A stretch of DNA of 64,000 nt, taken from Rhodobiaceae bacterium (GTDB lineage Bacteria; Pseudomonadota; Alphaproteobacteria; Parvibaculales; Parvibaculaceae). The stretch spans positions 2,463,501 through 2,527,500 of the forward strand of contig CP030277.1 of NCBI GenBank assembly GCA_003330885.1. Reading direction: 5' to 3'. The notes under the pieces are model-generated. The model was not told the DNA's origin, ran no database searches, and worked only from the letters and a program-made list of their open reading frames with translations. A program made the position numbers and the translations under genes. How positions within the stretch are numbered: the stretch's first letter is position 1; every line of letters begins with the position of its first letter. Below are positions 63,755 to 64,000 of the stretch, one piece after another.

Positions 63755-64000
63755 ACCAATGCCCACCCCAGGGTCGTGCAGATCCTGGGACGTAACATCA
63801 GTCAAATGCGGTTAGATCAGAATTGATTGTCTTAGGATATGCCCTGACCATGAACCTTTCTTCCACATGCGCCTTAGCATGTTTCCAATCGGATCGGCTT
63901 GGCCTCGACCATCCACCTTTTGACACGCCGTATAACCAACGTCCGAAGACGACGGTCATAACTGTTGGCATGTCATCGAGCAGCGGCTCGGACATATCCC
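63755..64000 (-). other. Start of 16S-23S spacer (cut by window edge)
   Basis: The transcribed spacer upstream of 23S. I see no tRNA-Ala or tRNA-Ile in these 246 bp; they would lie beyond the window if present. The segment has only short inverted repeats. Confidence 0.65.

Overview
The window reads as chromosomal DNA of an alphaproteobacterium. The 23S/5S rRNA genes and initiator tRNA look alphaproteobacterial, and four CYP153-type P450 genes plus a WS/DGAT acyltransferase, sterol and fatty-acid desaturases and several acyl-CoA genes point to a hydrocarbon- and lipid-degrading organism of the Parvibaculum kind. That placement is inference; no 16S gene is in view.

Region 1 (about 832-35198) is an integrated mobile element in an initiator tRNA gene. 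A 57-bp direct repeat (832-888 and 35142-35198) covers the 3' part of tRNA-fMet and the start of its terminator. The intact tRNA is at 35152-35228, and a 398-aa tyrosine integrase sits just inside it. The element has a mobilisation set (relaxase, MobC, VirD4-type coupling protein, possible oriT) but no mating-pore genes, so it looks mobilisable rather than self-transmissible. Its left part is a defence block: a large HEPN-like protein, a HipBA toxin-antitoxin pair, and a four-gene type II CBASS operon (CD-NTase, E2-E1 fusion, JAB peptidase, predicted PD-(D/E)XK nuclease). HipBA and CBASS diverge from one control region carrying three motifs at exact 27-bp spacing. The right part (16.5-33.4 kb) is catabolic cargo in two blocks, each next to a TetR regulator: (a) hydrolase, VOC protein, acyl-CoA synthetase, Fe-alcohol dehydrogenase, flavin monooxygenase-like protein, flavin reductase, sulfatase, permease; (b) two SDRs, enoyl-CoA hydratase, acyl-CoA ligase, and divergently a DUF35/thiolase-like pair. 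The element also carries its own diverged but structurally intact initiator tRNA (33528-33604).

Region 2 (35.2-60.7 kb) is ordinary chromosome rich in lipid and hydrocarbon genes: an IorAB-type molybdenum hydroxylase, a sterol-desaturase-family protein with its TetR regulator and two palindromic operators, a 26-codon gene with a near-perfect Shine-Dalgarno, three CYP153 P450s with a ferredoxin, WS/DGAT, thioesterase, MarR, a FabF-like synthase, an amidohydrolase, a LysR-controlled desaturase, a FAD oxidoreductase, an Hsp70-like protein and a MarR-controlled monooxygenase operon.

Region 3 (60.7-64.0 kb) is the 3' end of an rRNA operon on the minus strand: 23S, 5S and terminator. The first 246 bp of spacer upstream of 23S hold no visible tRNA gene before the window ends.

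Starts were chosen by Shine-Dalgarno, overlap and family fit. Families are from motif recognition only; no database search was possible.
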